From Amycolatopsis oliviviridis (GTDB taxonomy: Bacteria; Actinomycetota; Actinomycetes; Mycobacteriales; Pseudonocardiaceae): a stretch of 64,000 nucleotides of DNA. Below are positions 7,907 to 16,444 of this stretch, piece by piece. The first letter of the stretch is position 1, and each line of letters opens with the position of its first letter. A program made the translations under genes and the position numbers. Under the pieces are notes generated by a model, which worked only from the letters and a program-made list of their open reading frames with translations, did not search any database and was not told the DNA's origin. The stretch is from NCBI RefSeq assembly GCF_014654365.1, contig NZ_BNAY01000002.1:620001-684000 (forward strand), given 5' to 3'.

Positions 7907-8924
7907 CGACGACGATCGCGCCCGAGATGATCTGATCCCGCAGTTCGCCGACCTTGGCCAGCACGTCGGGGTGGCTCGCGACGACGCACTGCGACGTCGA
8001 GGCGTCCGGCTCCAGTCCGGTCAGGGAGATGCCTTTCTCCTTGACGCCATAGGACTTCGTCTCGCCGGTCTTGCCGCCGAGGATCGCGTCGACCCCGTCG
8101 CCGATGACGACGTTGGTGCGCTTGATGACGTTGTCCACGACCTGTCCCGGGCTGGCCGGGCACTGGTTGGCGTCGACGCCGAACGCGAAGAACCCGCCCT
8201 GCTTGGCCGCCTCGAACACGCCGAGGTTGCCCGCTGCCGAGGCCGCGCCCATGACGTGGTCGACGCCCTGACCGGCGAGGGTGGCGGCCAGCGCCTTCGC
8301 GCGGGCCGGGTCGTTGAACGGGTTCGCGCCGCCGATGAACAGCGGAGCCAGCGTGGTGCCGGGCTTCGCCTTCTCGGCGCCCTGCCCGAACGGGATCGAG
8401 TACCGGCGGAACTGGGGCGCGTCGAGCACGACGACCGCGCCGACCTTGCCGGACTTGCTCAGCAGCCCGGCTTCGGCTCCGGCGAGGTAACTGCCCTCGT
8501 GCTCACGGAACACCGCGCAGGTGACGTTCGGGAACGGCTTCGTGGTGCAGGAGTCCACGAACAGGAACTTCTGCCCGGGATTGCGCTCGGCCTCGGCCGC
8601 GATCGCGTCGGCGAAGTTGAAGCCGACCGCGACGATCACGGCGGGTTTCTCGCGCGCCGCGGCCGCGAGGTTCTGCTGGATCGACGCCGGATCGGTGCTC
8701 TGGAACACCTTCTGCGTCCCGTTGTGCTTCTTGGCCGAGTCCTCGATGCCCTGGACGGCGAGCTTGAGGAAGTCGTTGACCCCGACCGGGCTCGGCGTGA
8801 TCAGGACGAGCGCGGGACCGGAGGCGTTCTGCGCGGCCGGGTCCTTGGCCGAGGCGTTGCACGCGGCGAGGAGCGTGACGGCGGAAACGGCCATGACGGC
8901 CCGCAGGAGGGTTCTCGGCGACAT
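7887..8924 (-). CDS. BMP-family nucleoside-binding lipoprotein
   Basis: This 345-residue substrate-binding protein of the basic membrane protein (BMP/PnrA) family is first in the transporter operon. It begins with a lipoprotein signal ending in LLAAC (lipid-modified Cys near residue 22). The mature part has the BMP pattern VGFNFADAI, HEGSYLAGAEAGLLSKSGKVGAV, VDHVMGAASAAGNLGVFEAA and FGVDANQ, the last being the base/ribose-contacting region. It would capture a nucleoside outside the membrane. ATG 8924 follows a 68-bp gap after the phosphatase gene; a GTG ten codons upstream is an alternative. This gap is the likely site of the operon promoter. Confidence 0.92.
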   Translation of the reverse strand: MSPRTLLRAVMAVSAVTLLAACNASAKDPAAQNASGPALVLITPSPVGVNDFLKLAVQGIEDSAKKHNGTQKVFQSTDPASIQQNLAAAAREKPAVIVAVGFNFADAIAAEAERNPGQKFLFVDSCTTKPFPNVTCAVFREHEGSYLAGAEAGLLSKSGKVGAVVVLDAPQFRRYSIPFGQGAEKAKPGTTLAPLFIGGANPFNDPARAKALAATLAGQGVDHVMGAASAAGNLGVFEAAKQGGFFAFGVDANQCPASPGQVVDNVIKRTNVVIGDGVDAILGGKTGETKSYGVKEKGISLTGLEPDASTSQCVVASHPDVLAKVGELRDQIISGAIVVDDPAKS

Positions 8925-8992
8925 GTCCCGGACTGTATGTCCCCGGTCCACGATATGGCACCGAGTCTCACCATGCGAAACCGTGTAGGTCG

Positions 8993-10576
8993 TTATACGT
9001 CCCCAGGATCCGCGCCGAGGACGGAGGCCGCCGCGTACCGCGAACGGTGGAGACCGGCCGTGCGGCGCAGGGTGAACCGGTCGATCTCCGCGCCGTCGTT
9101 GCGCAGGGTGCGCACGGTCAGCGTCGTCCGGCGGCCGAACCAGGCGGGCTCGACGTCGATCGCGAGGAACGAGTAGCCGGTGTAGCGCACGCGGGACCAC
9201 GGCACCGTTTCGGTCACCTTCTCACCGCCCTTGACCCAGTGGTACGACTGGAACTCCCCCGCGAACGTGTCGGGCACCGGGAAGCTGTAGAGGCTCTTCC
9301 CGCCGCCACCGCAGGTCGCGTACACGGTGCCGTCGCGGTCCGGCTCGACGGTGTCGCCGATCTCGACCTCGCGCGTCACCTTGCCGCCGCGCAGCGCGTC
9401 GGTGCGTTCGTAGATGTGGTTGTGCCCGTTGATCACGAGGTCGACCTGGTACTCGTCGAACAGCGGGACCCACTGCTCGCGGACGCCGCCCTCGGACGCG
9501 TGCTGGTTGGTCGTCGAGTAGGCACAGTGATGGAAGAACACCACGACGAAGTCGACGTCCGGCTGCGACCGCAGATAGCGCAGGCGCCGCTTGAGCCAGG
9601 CCGTCTGGGAACCGTGCGAGTAGCCGAGGTTGGCGGGGATCTCGTAGGAGACGTCGTTGGCGTCGAGGGAGATCACCCCGACGTTGCCGTAGATGAAGGA
9701 GTACACGCTGGGGCAGTCGTGCGGGCCGCTGCCGGGGAAGTCCCAGCGCTTGAGCTGGCCGCCGTAGCCGTCGGGCGAGTAGAGGGCCTCCATGTCGTGG
9801 TTGCCGGTGGTGACCATCCACGGCACCGACGCCGCGACCCCCTCGATCTGGTTGTAGTAGGCGTCCCAGACCTTGGGGTCGAACAGGTCGTGATCCGCGT
9901 CGGGCTTGCCGCCGGGCGGCTTGCCGGCGCCACTCGGGTCGGCGTAGGCGATGTCGCCCGCCAGCAGGTGGAACCGCGGGTTCTGCCGTGCTACCGCGCC
10001 GTCCTGCGCGAGCGCCGTCGTCGACACGCCCTGGTCGCCGAACGCGGTGAAAGTGAACTTGTCCGCCGGGACACCCCGCGCGGGCGCGGTGGTGAACGTC
10101 GAGATCGCGGCGGGACCGCCGTCGCCCGAAGCCGGGTCGAAACCCTCGTGCCCGACGGCGTAACGGTAGGTGCGGCCGGGCCAGAGATGGTCGGCCTCGG
10201 CGTGCAGGTAATACTGGTCGTACGGCGCGATGACCCCGGCGACCTCGGAATGCAGCGCGCGAACCTCCGCCGGGATCCGGTGACTCCAGCCGCCGTGGCC
10301 GTCGGCGATACGCAGGAACGGCTTCCGCACCGGCGCCGGCACCTGCCACGCGACCCGCATCGACGTCCGCGGGTTCCGGCCGAACGCGAGATGCCGCCCC
10401 GCCGGGACGACCTTGTCGCCGTCGGCGTACGCGGTGCCCTGGAGCAGCAGCGGGCCCGCCGCGAGGGCGACACCTGTCCCTTTGAGCATGGTGCGGCGGG
10501 TCAGGTACTCGTGTTGTTCGGCCATCGTCAGGCGCGAGGCCAGCGCGTCGGGAACACCGACCCTGGGGATTTCCAT
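8993..10576 (-). CDS. Tat-exported purple acid phosphatase-like metallophosphoesterase
   Basis: This 527-residue secreted phosphatase opens with a twin-arginine signal (TRRTMLKG at 26-33, hydrophobic core, cleavage near AYA at 49-51). A fibronectin-like N-terminal domain (about 55-165) precedes the metallophosphatase core: Asp181 in FGDQG, GDIAYAD at 207-213, GNHD at 258-261, FFHH near 347-350 and NGHNHIYER at 383-391. These are the dinuclear metal ligands of purple acid phosphatases. A Tat route fits cofactor insertion before export. It may start at Met18 (10525). It reads toward the nucleoside operon and might supply nucleosides from nucleotides, but co-transcription is unproven. Confidence 0.88.
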   Translation of the reverse strand: MEIPRVGVPDALASRLTMAEQHEYLTRRTMLKGTGVALAAGPLLLQGTAYADGDKVVPAGRHLAFGRNPRTSMRVAWQVPAPVRKPFLRIADGHGGWSHRIPAEVRALHSEVAGVIAPYDQYYLHAEADHLWPGRTYRYAVGHEGFDPASGDGGPAAISTFTTAPARGVPADKFTFTAFGDQGVSTTALAQDGAVARQNPRFHLLAGDIAYADPSGAGKPPGGKPDADHDLFDPKVWDAYYNQIEGVAASVPWMVTTGNHDMEALYSPDGYGGQLKRWDFPGSGPHDCPSVYSFIYGNVGVISLDANDVSYEIPANLGYSHGSQTAWLKRRLRYLRSQPDVDFVVVFFHHCAYSTTNQHASEGGVREQWVPLFDEYQVDLVINGHNHIYERTDALRGGKVTREVEIGDTVEPDRDGTVYATCGGGGKSLYSFPVPDTFAGEFQSYHWVKGGEKVTETVPWSRVRYTGYSFLAIDVEPAWFGRRTTLTVRTLRNDGAEIDRFTLRRTAGLHRSRYAAASVLGADPGDV

Positions 10577-11157
10577 GCGCGCGATCCTCGCTGACGGACA
10601 TGTTCGGCTCGCGACGGTGAAACGAACGCGGATGGTCCAGCTGCCCAGGGTGGGCTCAAGGGGTACTCAAGTGATCTTTACCGAACGTGGGTCTCGTGAG
10701 CAGAGCCCCGTGGCGAGGCCTGACACCGGCCTCAGGAGAGCTGAATGTTCTCTCGACCGTCCACAAGGGACAAAACCCCTAGCCAGAGTGCTCGACTTGG
10801 GCACCTTTCCGACGGGGCGTGAGTGACAAAGAGGGCTCTATTGAAGGGCAGGGTAAAGGTGGCATGTTCGTGGCGCGGGTCGGTGGTCCTGAGTGACGTC
10901 TCGGCGGAGGAACAGGCGCCCCGGCGGATCGCGAAGACCACGTACCTTGGCCCGGCGGGTCGGCGGCGTTGCGAAAGCCGCCTGCTTGGACGAATGCCGT
11001 CCACCCCGCCCCAGCACGACACGTTTGCCTTACCCCTCCTTACTACTCACGACCGCCGCACCGACTCCTCGCCCGCAGTCGGTCACTCAAGCATGGCTTC
11101 ATTCCCACGCCATCACACTTCAGTGGGATTAACTCGAATTCATTGTTGCTTAAAATT
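10577..11157. other. 581-bp gap without a convincing gene
   Basis: Reading frames here are short, use atypical codons and resemble no family I recognise. The right end holds a 28-base copy (11040-11067) of a sequence that recurs after the HNH gene, and an AT-rich tract at about 11130-11157 leading into the LexA box. The left part, 10577-10650, is the likely promoter region of the phosphatase gene. Confidence 0.6.
11040..11067. repeat. Direct repeat flanking the HNH gene, left copy
   Basis: TTACTACTCACGACC followed by GCCGCACCGACTC recurs with three differences (one an extra base) at 12573-12601, so the HNH gene lies between two same-orientation copies about 1.5 kb apart. The right copy is the distal arm of the 67-bp hairpin element described there. 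Confidence 0.6.
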
Positions 11158-11173
11158 ACGAACACTTGTTCGA
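11158..11173 (+). promoter_or_regulatory. LexA (SOS) box before the HNH gene
   Basis: The 16-base sequence ACGAACACTTGTTCGA matches the mycobacterial/actinobacterial SOS box TCGAAC-N4-GTTCGA at 11 of 12 specified positions and is nearly symmetric. It lies 22 bp before the chosen GTG start, where bound LexA would block transcription. Confidence 0.82.
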
Positions 11174-11195
11174 TCTATTCGGGTATTCTGGAGAG

Positions 11196-12449
11196 GTGTC
11201 CGAGACCTATCTCCCTGAACTCCCGCAGGAGTTGTGGCGTGCCGGCAAGCTGGAGCTTGCCCATGGCGTGCAGCAGTTCTTGCAGGTGATGCGGGTCGCG
11301 TCCGCCGGACTGGGACAGTATCTGGCGGAGATCGAGTCCCGGGGCGTCAAAGACTTGTTCGGGTACGGCACCACAATCGCGTGGTTCGCTGATGTGGCGG
11401 GGCTTTCATGGGGTGAGGCCCGGCCGGTGGTGAATCAGGCGATCGCGTTGAATCCGACGCGGGCTCTCGATGGGAGTGCGGTTCCGGCTGTCGCACCCAC
11501 TACCGCTGCCGTGGCGGCGGAAGGGTTGATCGGGGGCGAGCGGATCCAGCAGATCCTGGAGATCTTGGCGAGGATCCCTGCTGACACGTCCGCCGAAGAT
11601 CGGGAAAGTGCGGAGAAGACCCTCGCCGACCTCGCCAGAAGCGCTGGGCCTCGTGAGCTGGTGAAGGCCGAGGCGAAGATTCTCGCCTGGCTCGACCCCG
11701 ACGGCAACGAACCCAAAGATCCAGAACCGAAACAGCCGCGCCGCGAGGTCACGCTGGAGCGCCGTAAGGACGGCTTCTGGAAGCTGAACGGCCTCCTCGA
11801 CGACGAGACCGGTGCCCGCACCGCCGCCGCTCTGGAGGCCTACGCGAAACCCCGCCCGGTCGACGAGTTCGGCCAGGCGGATCTGCGCATGAAGTGCGAA
11901 CGGCTGGGCGACGCCTGGGCCGAACTCCTCGACCTCGCGATCGCCTGCCCCGATCAGCCCGGAACGAGCGGTTACCGGACGTTGGTGCACGTCACCATCG
12001 GCCTCGAAGAGCTCAAGTCTGGGATCGGGAAAGCGTGCCTGGACTTCGTCGGCACCATGACCGCCCGCGAAGCCCGCATGGCCGCCTGCGACTGCCTCAT
12101 GCTCCCGGTCGTGATGAACGCCGCGGGTGAGCCGCTAGATGTGGGACGGCTGCGGCGATTCGTCACCCCAGGCCAACGCCGCGCCTTGAACATCCGCGAC
12201 CGGGGCTGCGCGTTCCCGGGCTGCCATCGAAGACCCAAGAACTGTCACGCCCACCACATTCACCACTGGGCAGACGGCGGACCCACCGACCTCCGCAACC
12301 TGGTGTTGCTCTGCGGCTTCCACCACCGCCTGATCCACCACGGCGACTGGCAAGTCCGCATGGCAGCCGACGGACTCCCCGAGTTCATCCCGCCCCAATA
12401 CCTGGACCCGCTACAACGATCCCGGCGCAACACCCTCCACCGCGCCTGA
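11196..12449 (+). CDS. DUF222 / HNH endonuclease domain protein (REP13E12-like)
   Basis: This 417-residue protein combines an N-terminal DUF222 region (about 1-300) with a C-terminal HNH nuclease domain: RDRGCAFPGCHRRP, then CHAHHIHHWADGGPTDLRNLVLLCGFHHRLIH with the paired cysteines and histidines of the HNH zinc site. It belongs to the actinobacterial 13E12 repeat family, some members of which are LexA-regulated in Mycobacterium tuberculosis. Here a LexA box lies just upstream. GTG 11196 has a purine-rich GGAGAG directly before it; a TTG at 11166 would overlap the LexA box and is less likely. DNA cleavage is predicted; the target is unknown. Flanking repeats hint at past mobility. Confidence 0.85.
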   Translation: MSETYLPELPQELWRAGKLELAHGVQQFLQVMRVASAGLGQYLAEIESRGVKDLFGYGTTIAWFADVAGLSWGEARPVVNQAIALNPTRALDGSAVPAVAPTTAAVAAEGLIGGERIQQILEILARIPADTSAEDRESAEKTLADLARSAGPRELVKAEAKILAWLDPDGNEPKDPEPKQPRREVTLERRKDGFWKLNGLLDDETGARTAAALEAYAKPRPVDEFGQADLRMKCERLGDAWAELLDLAIACPDQPGTSGYRTLVHVTIGLEELKSGIGKACLDFVGTMTAREARMAACDCLMLPVVMNAAGEPLDVGRLRRFVTPGQRRALNIRDRGCAFPGCHRRPKNCHAHHIHHWADGGPTDLRNLVLLCGFHHRLIHHGDWQVRMAADGLPEFIPPQYLDPLQRSRRNTLHRA

Positions 12450-12538
12450 AACCCCCGCACGCCCCGAGGAGCCCGCCACCCACACCGGCGACGGGCCCCT
12501 CGGCATGCGCCCACCTCACCGCCACGCCTTGGTCAAGT

Positions 12539-12588
12539 GGGTCGTGAGTGGTAAGTGGGGTTAGAACGACACTTACCACTCACGACCC
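12539..12588. repeat. Hairpin element with 19-bp perfect arms, part of a 67-bp insertion
   Basis: Arms GGGTCGTGAGTGGTAAGTG (12539-12557) and its exact complement (12570-12588) flank a 12-base loop. Bases 12541-12607 interrupt a sequence that is continuous in the second repeat copy at 12810-12858, so this behaves like a discrete inserted unit. It could also act as the HNH gene's terminator, though no T tract follows. Confidence 0.75.
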
Positions 12589-12601
12589 CCGGCACCGACT
12601 C
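12573..12601. repeat. Direct repeat flanking the HNH gene, right copy
   Basis: TTACCACTCACGACCCCC followed by GGCACCGACTC is the right copy of the sequence at 11040-11067, in the same orientation. It overlaps the right arm and tail of the hairpin element. Confidence 0.6.
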
Positions 12602-12607
12602 ACTACC

Positions 12608-12642
12608 GGAACTCCCGCCCGCGCACCATCCGTGAAGGCCTC
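12608..12642. repeat. 35-bp direct repeat, copy 1
   Basis: The sequence beginning GGAACTCCCGCCCGCGCACC and ending GAAGGCCTC recurs at 12824-12858 with two mismatches. Its left partner CGCCTTGGTCAAGTGG (12525-12540) is separated from it by the 67-bp hairpin unit. Confidence 0.75.
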
Positions 12643-12730
12643 CTTGCCCACCCTGAAGGTAGCGAAAGAGGCCTTCACCACCTTCGCGATCGCCACCTTC
12701 ACCCCAGGCCCACCAACGACCACAGCGAGA

Positions 12731-12785
12731 GCGCGTGAAGGCCCCCTTCCCTCGGCTGAGCCGAGGGAAGGGGGCCTTCACGCGC
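12731..12785. repeat. 27-bp-arm perfect palindrome, GTGAAGGCCCCCTT family
   Basis: The left arm 12731-12757 starts GCGCGTGAAGGCCCCCTTCC; the exact reverse complement occupies 12759-12785 with one central base. The same GTGAAGG/ATGAAGG-CCCCCTT core forms hairpins at 39537-39561 and 39596-39656. It probably functions as a strong intergenic hairpin or terminator for the minus- or plus-strand neighbour, but no run of T follows. Confidence 0.8.
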
Positions 12786-12823
12786 TTAAGTAGGTGAGCG
12801 TGGCTATGGCGCCTTGGTCAAGC

Positions 12824-12858
12824 GGAACTCCCGCCCGCGCACCGTCCGCGAAGGCCTC
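12824..12858. repeat. 35-bp direct repeat, copy 2 (uninterrupted)
   Basis: Here CGCCTTGGTCAAGCGG (12810-12825) runs directly into the GGAACTCCCGCC unit, unlike copy 1. The repeat ends inside the stop codon (12857-12859) of the ALF-repeat gene. Confidence 0.75.
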
Positions 12859-13954
12859 AGTGCTTGTCCGCCTCGGCGGCGGCGAAGATGTCCGTTTCCA
12901 GGAAGGTTCGCCACTGCGCTGGGGATCCGCTGTCCAGAGCGCGCCGGGCGGCGGCCTGGACCTGGCTGCCGGCCCTCGCCTTCGACCAGATCTCGCGGAC
13001 CAGCGGGCCTTCCTCGAGATACCTGGCGTATCCGGCCTCGATACCGACGACGGCCGCGGCTCGCACCTTGATGCCGTTCACCTTGTCCTTGGCCGCGGCC
13101 TCGAAGATGCCGGTGTCGATGAAAGCCCGCCACTGCTCCGGCGTCCGGCTTTGGTAGGCCTGGAACCAGACCTCCGAGTCATCGGGCACCACGTTCCGGG
13201 TCCAGATGTGCTCCACGAACCACTCGTCCTTCAGCCACGCGGCCAATTCCAGGTCCATGCCGATGACGGCGGCGGCCTTCACTCGCGCGTCGCGCAGTTT
13301 CTTTTCGGCGGCTTCCTTCTCGGCCGCTTCCTTCGCCGCGTCCACGTCACGCTGGTGCTCGACGAAGATGCCGCGAACGATGAAGTCCTTGTGCTCCGCC
13401 GGTGTTCCGCTGTAGATCTTGCCCGCGGCAGCCTTCACGAACGAGTCCTTGGCGGCCCGCTCCCACAACGCGAAGACGAAGTTCTGGTCGTCCTGCGCCA
13501 GCAGCATCGAGGTCAGCTCGAAACCGAGCAGCGCGGCGGCGGGCTGCCGCTCCGCGCGCCGGGCCTGGTAGAGCGCTTCCCGGTCCAGGTCCCGCTGATG
13601 TGCCTCGTAGATCCAGGTATTGAGGAACAGCGACCACGAAGTCGACCCGCGGTCGTAGGCGTAGAGCGCCTCGTACTGAACCTCCTGCGCGGTCTCTCCC
13701 TGGCGCTTCGCGGCCTGATAGATCTGGTAGACGAAGTCCCGCTCGCTCATCCGCAACAGTTCCGGAGTGATCGTGAGCCCGACGACCGCGGCGGCCTTGG
13801 TGCGCACCTCGTCCGGCGTCTGCGCCACGACGGAGGAGGACTCGGCCGGCGCGGCGGTCGCCGTCCCCGGGACGAGAACTCCGGTCACCGCGGCGAAAAC
13901 CGCGACGGAGGAAGCCATGACCTTGCGAACTCTGAAATTTCCCCAGTTTGCCAT
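12857..13954 (-). CDS. Secreted ALF-repeat protein
   Basis: This 365-residue protein has a Sec-type signal (basic MANWGNFRVRKV, hydrophobic core, AxA near residues 33-35), then four repeats of about 65 residues, each opening with a variant of VRTKAAAVVG and closing with (W)xxFlxtgIfeAhqrD. This pattern fits the ALF repeat family of secreted actinobacterial proteins, whose role is unknown. A charged linker rich in Ala/Glu/Lys near 205-225 may be a helical spacer. It has a 155-bp gap after the rarA stop and so is probably transcribed on its own. The stop codon lies within a repeat. Confidence 0.75.
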   Translation of the reverse strand: MANWGNFRVRKVMASSVAVFAAVTGVLVPGTATAAPAESSSVVAQTPDEVRTKAAAVVGLTITPELLRMSERDFVYQIYQAAKRQGETAQEVQYEALYAYDRGSTSWSLFLNTWIYEAHQRDLDREALYQARRAERQPAAALLGFELTSMLLAQDDQNFVFALWERAAKDSFVKAAAGKIYSGTPAEHKDFIVRGIFVEHQRDVDAAKEAAEKEAAEKKLRDARVKAAAVIGMDLELAAWLKDEWFVEHIWTRNVVPDDSEVWFQAYQSRTPEQWRAFIDTGIFEAAAKDKVNGIKVRAAAVVGIEAGYARYLEEGPLVREIWSKARAGSQVQAAARRALDSGSPAQWRTFLETDIFAAAEADKH

Positions 13955-14109
13955 AGGTAGAGGTTGTCAGTTTTGTTCTGCTCGCCATCGTGGTCGAGCA
14001 CGGGGAACCCCACACAGCACGACAACCCAGAGATCCCCCAGCCACTCACGATATAGCCTCATGATCGACGGGCGTTACCGATTTTCCCGGCATTGCTCCG
14101 AATGCGAAA

Positions 14110-15501
14110 CTAACGTTCACCCCGGATGGTGCGCCGCAGCTTCGGCACCCGCTCGTGCAAGGTCCGCTCCGCCCCGCGCTGTGTCGGTTCGTAGTAGTCC
14201 CGGCCGATCAGCTCGTCCGGCGGATATTGCTGCGCCAGCACACCTTCCGGCACGTTGTGCGGGTACCGGTACCCCTTCGCGTTGCCGAGCTTCTCCGCTC
14301 CCGCGTAGTGCCCGTCGCGCAGATGCGGCGGCACCGTCCCGATCCGCCCGGACCGGACGTCGGACAGCGCGGCGTCGATCCCGGTGATGACGGCGTTCGA
14401 CTTCGGCGCCGTCGCCAAGTGCACTGTCGCCTGCGCCAGCGCGAGACGGCCTTCCGGCATGCCGATGAACTGCACCGCGTGCGCCGCCGCGACGGCCGAC
14501 TGCAGCGCCGTCGGATCGGCCATGCCGATGTCCTCGCTGGCGTGCACGACCAGGCGCCGGGCCAGGAACCGCGGGTCCTCCCCCGCTTCGATCATCCGCG
14601 CCAGGTAGTGCAGGGCGGCGTCCACATCGGACCCGCGGATCGATTTGATGAACGCGCTGATGACGTCGTAGTGCTGATCGCCGTCGCGGTCGTACCGCAC
14701 CGCCGCTTTGTCCACTGTGGACTCGACGATGGCGAGATCGATCGTCTTGGCCTCGGTCGCGCCCGCCGCGTCCGCGGCGGCTTCCAGTGCCGTCAGCGCG
14801 CGCCGCGCGTCACCGGAGGCGAGCCGCACCAGATGCGCCCGCGCGTCCTCGGTCAGGGTGAGTTCGCCGCCGAGACCGCGTTCGTCGGCCAGCGCGCGCT
14901 CGATCAGCGAGACGATGTCCGCGTCGGTCAGCGGCCGCAGCTGCAGCACCAACGACCGCGAGAGCAGCGGCGAGACGACTGAGAACGACGGGTTCTCCGT
15001 GGTGGCCGCCACCAGCAGCACCGTCCGGTCCTCGACCGCGCCGAGCAGGGCGTCCTGCTGGGTCTTGGAGAACCGGTGGACCTCGTCGATGAACAGGACG
15101 GTGTTCTCGGCGTTGTAGTTCCGGCGGCGCCGGGCCTCCTCGATGACCCCGCGCACCTCCTTCACCCCGGCCGACAGCGCCGACATCGCCACGAACCGGC
15201 GGCCGGTCGCGGCCGACACGAGATTCGCCAGCGTGGTCTTGCCCGTTCCCGGTGGACCGTAGAGCAGCACGGAAGCGGGTGCCGCGCCTTCGACGAGCCG
15301 CCGCAGCGGCGCGCCCTCGCGCAGCAGGTGCTGCTGACCGACGACCTCGTCGAGCGACCGCGGGCGCATCCGCACGGCCAGCGGCGAGCCGGCCGGTACG
15401 GCGACCTCCCTCGGCTCGGCCTCTTCGGGAGGCGGCCCGAGGTCGGGGTTCACGGTGAAGAGTTCGTCCTGTGCCACGGTGTCGACGGTAGCCGTAGCCA
15501 C
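14110..15501 (-). CDS. rarA: Replication-associated recombination protein A (RarA/MgsA)
   Basis: This 463-residue AAA+ ATPase of the RarA/Mgs1/WRNIP1 family acts at stalled replication forks. Visible are Walker [11 protein letters not shown] ending at residue 90, Walker [11 protein letters not shown] at 135-144, sensor region [11 protein letters not shown], and the family's C-terminal block [27 protein letters not shown] with [25 protein letters not shown] at residues 11-15 resembles a sliding-clamp-binding motif (inference). It matches Rv2559c-type proteins in length. Its likely partners are SSB and the beta clamp. Confidence 0.93.
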   Translation of the reverse strand: MATATVDTVAQDELFTVNPDLGPPPEEAEPREVAVPAGSPLAVRMRPRSLDEVVGQQHLLREGAPLRRLVEGAAPASVLLYGPPGTGKTTLANLVSAATGRRFVAMSALSAGVKEVRGVIEEARRRRNYNAENTVLFIDEVHRFSKTQQDALLGAVEDRTVLLVAATTENPSFSVVSPLLSRSLVLQLRPLTDADIVSLIERALADERGLGGELTLTEDARAHLVRLASGDARRALTALEAAADAAGATEAKTIDLAIVESTVDKAAVRYDRDGDQHYDVISAFIKSIRGSDVDAALHYLARMIEAGEDPRFLARRLVVHASEDIGMADPTALQSAVAAAHAVQFIGMPEGRLALAQATVHLATAPKSNAVITGIDAALSDVRSGRIGTVPPHLRDGHYAGAEKLGNAKGYRYPHNVPEGVLAQQYPPDELIGRDYYEPTQRGAERTLHERVPKLRRTIRGER

Positions 15502-15520
15502 CGACGGTTCCGGCCACAGG

Positions 15521-16369
15521 TCAGCGCAGCCGCTCCCGGAACGAGTGCCACATGATCACCGCCGCGTACGGCACGAACTCCCGGCCCCGTCGCCACACCC
15601 ACGGGACGCCCTTGAGCACCAGCCAGCCGAGGTGCCCGGCGGTGCTCGGCTCGACGCCTCCCGAGCAGGTCAGGCTGACCGGCCGCGGCACCGCGAAGCC
15701 GGCCTCGGCGAGCCGTTCGGTGAACCCGGTCGCCAGCATCCGGTGCCCGAGTTCCGACGGGTGCAGCCGGTCGACGCTCCACGCGGTCAGGTCGTAGGCG
15801 CCCGGCAGCAGTTCGAGGTCGAGACACGGCACGCTCTCGCGCTCGACGACGCCCTCGATGGCGGCGTTCAGCTCGGCCACCCGCTCGCTCAACGCCCGCC
15901 GCAGCGACTGCGGGAGGCGGAACACCTTGCCGTGGTCGTGGTAGCGCACCGGCACCACGGTGGTGCCGACGGCGGCCAGCGACCGGATCACCTCGGTGAG
16001 GTCCGCGGCGATCTTCTCGGCGCTGAAATCGGGACGCAGCGTGTCGTTCATGCCCGCCACCACCAGCGCGACGTCCGGCTGGTGCGCCACGGCCGCGGGA
16101 AGCTGCTTCGTCAGCACGCACCCCATGCGCGCCCCGGTGAACGACGGGTTCAGGTAGCCGTCCGGTTCGACGCCCAGGGCCTCGGCGACGAGCGGGCCGA
16201 CCCCGCGCCAGCCGCCGCGGTTCGGCAACGGGTCACCCAGGCCCACGGCCGTGGAATCGCCGAGCACGACCAGTCTGCGAGCGGACCGGGGTACGGCCGG
16301 TGCAGGAGGAAGGAGAGGTTCGGGACACGGAGTGACTTCGACACTGATCACGGTCACGGTAGCCACCAT
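15521..16369 (-). CDS. SGNH/GDSL-family hydrolase
   Basis: This 282-residue SGNH hydrolase shows all four blocks: [10 protein letters not shown] (nucleophile Ser near 39), a conserved Gly in the block II region, GMNDTLRP (Asn of block III) and [10 protein letters not shown] (Asp/His of block V). These enzymes hydrolyse esters of lipids or acylated carbohydrates; the substrate is unknown. No clear export signal is seen, and the weakly hydrophobic N-terminus could simply be a long leader, with an alternative later start. The gene is 19 bp after rarA's start, on the same strand, so co-transcription with rarA is possible. Confidence 0.82.
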   Translation of the reverse strand: MVATVTVISVEVTPCPEPLLPPAPAVPRSARRLVVLGDSTAVGLGDPLPNRGGWRGVGPLVAEALGVEPDGYLNPSFTGARMGCVLTKQLPAAVAHQPDVALVVAGMNDTLRPDFSAEKIAADLTEVIRSLAAVGTTVVPVRYHDHGKVFRLPQSLRRALSERVAELNAAIEGVVERESVPCLDLELLPGAYDLTAWSVDRLHPSELGHRMLATGFTERLAEAGFAVPRPVSLTCSGGVEPSTAGHLGWLVLKGVPWVWRRGREFVPYAAVIMWHSFRERLR

Positions 16370-16444
16370 CGGCCACGCAGACTCACCTGCGGTGATCCCT
16401 GGGTAACGCGACGAGGACGGTCGAGCGAAAAGTCCGTGCGGCGG

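Larger units (their letters stand above)
12450..12856. other. 407-bp repeat-rich gap after the HNH gene
   Basis: No gene is supported here. The gap holds a 19-bp-arm hairpin (12539-12588), two copies of a split direct repeat (12525-12642 and 12810-12858), several GTGAAGG..CCTT motifs and a 27-bp-arm palindrome (12731-12785). The second direct-repeat copy runs into the stop codon of the ALF-repeat gene. Confidence 0.75.

Noticed and set aside
10732..11022. A 96-codon open frame on the minus strand in the gap before the HNH gene
   Set aside because: Composition is Arg/Ser-rich with no family resemblance, no convincing ribosome site and no codon bias like the neighbours; high-GC DNA makes such frames by chance.
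12731..12785. CRISPR repeat or tRNA-like structure
   Set aside because: It is a single long inverted repeat without spacers or tRNA features.
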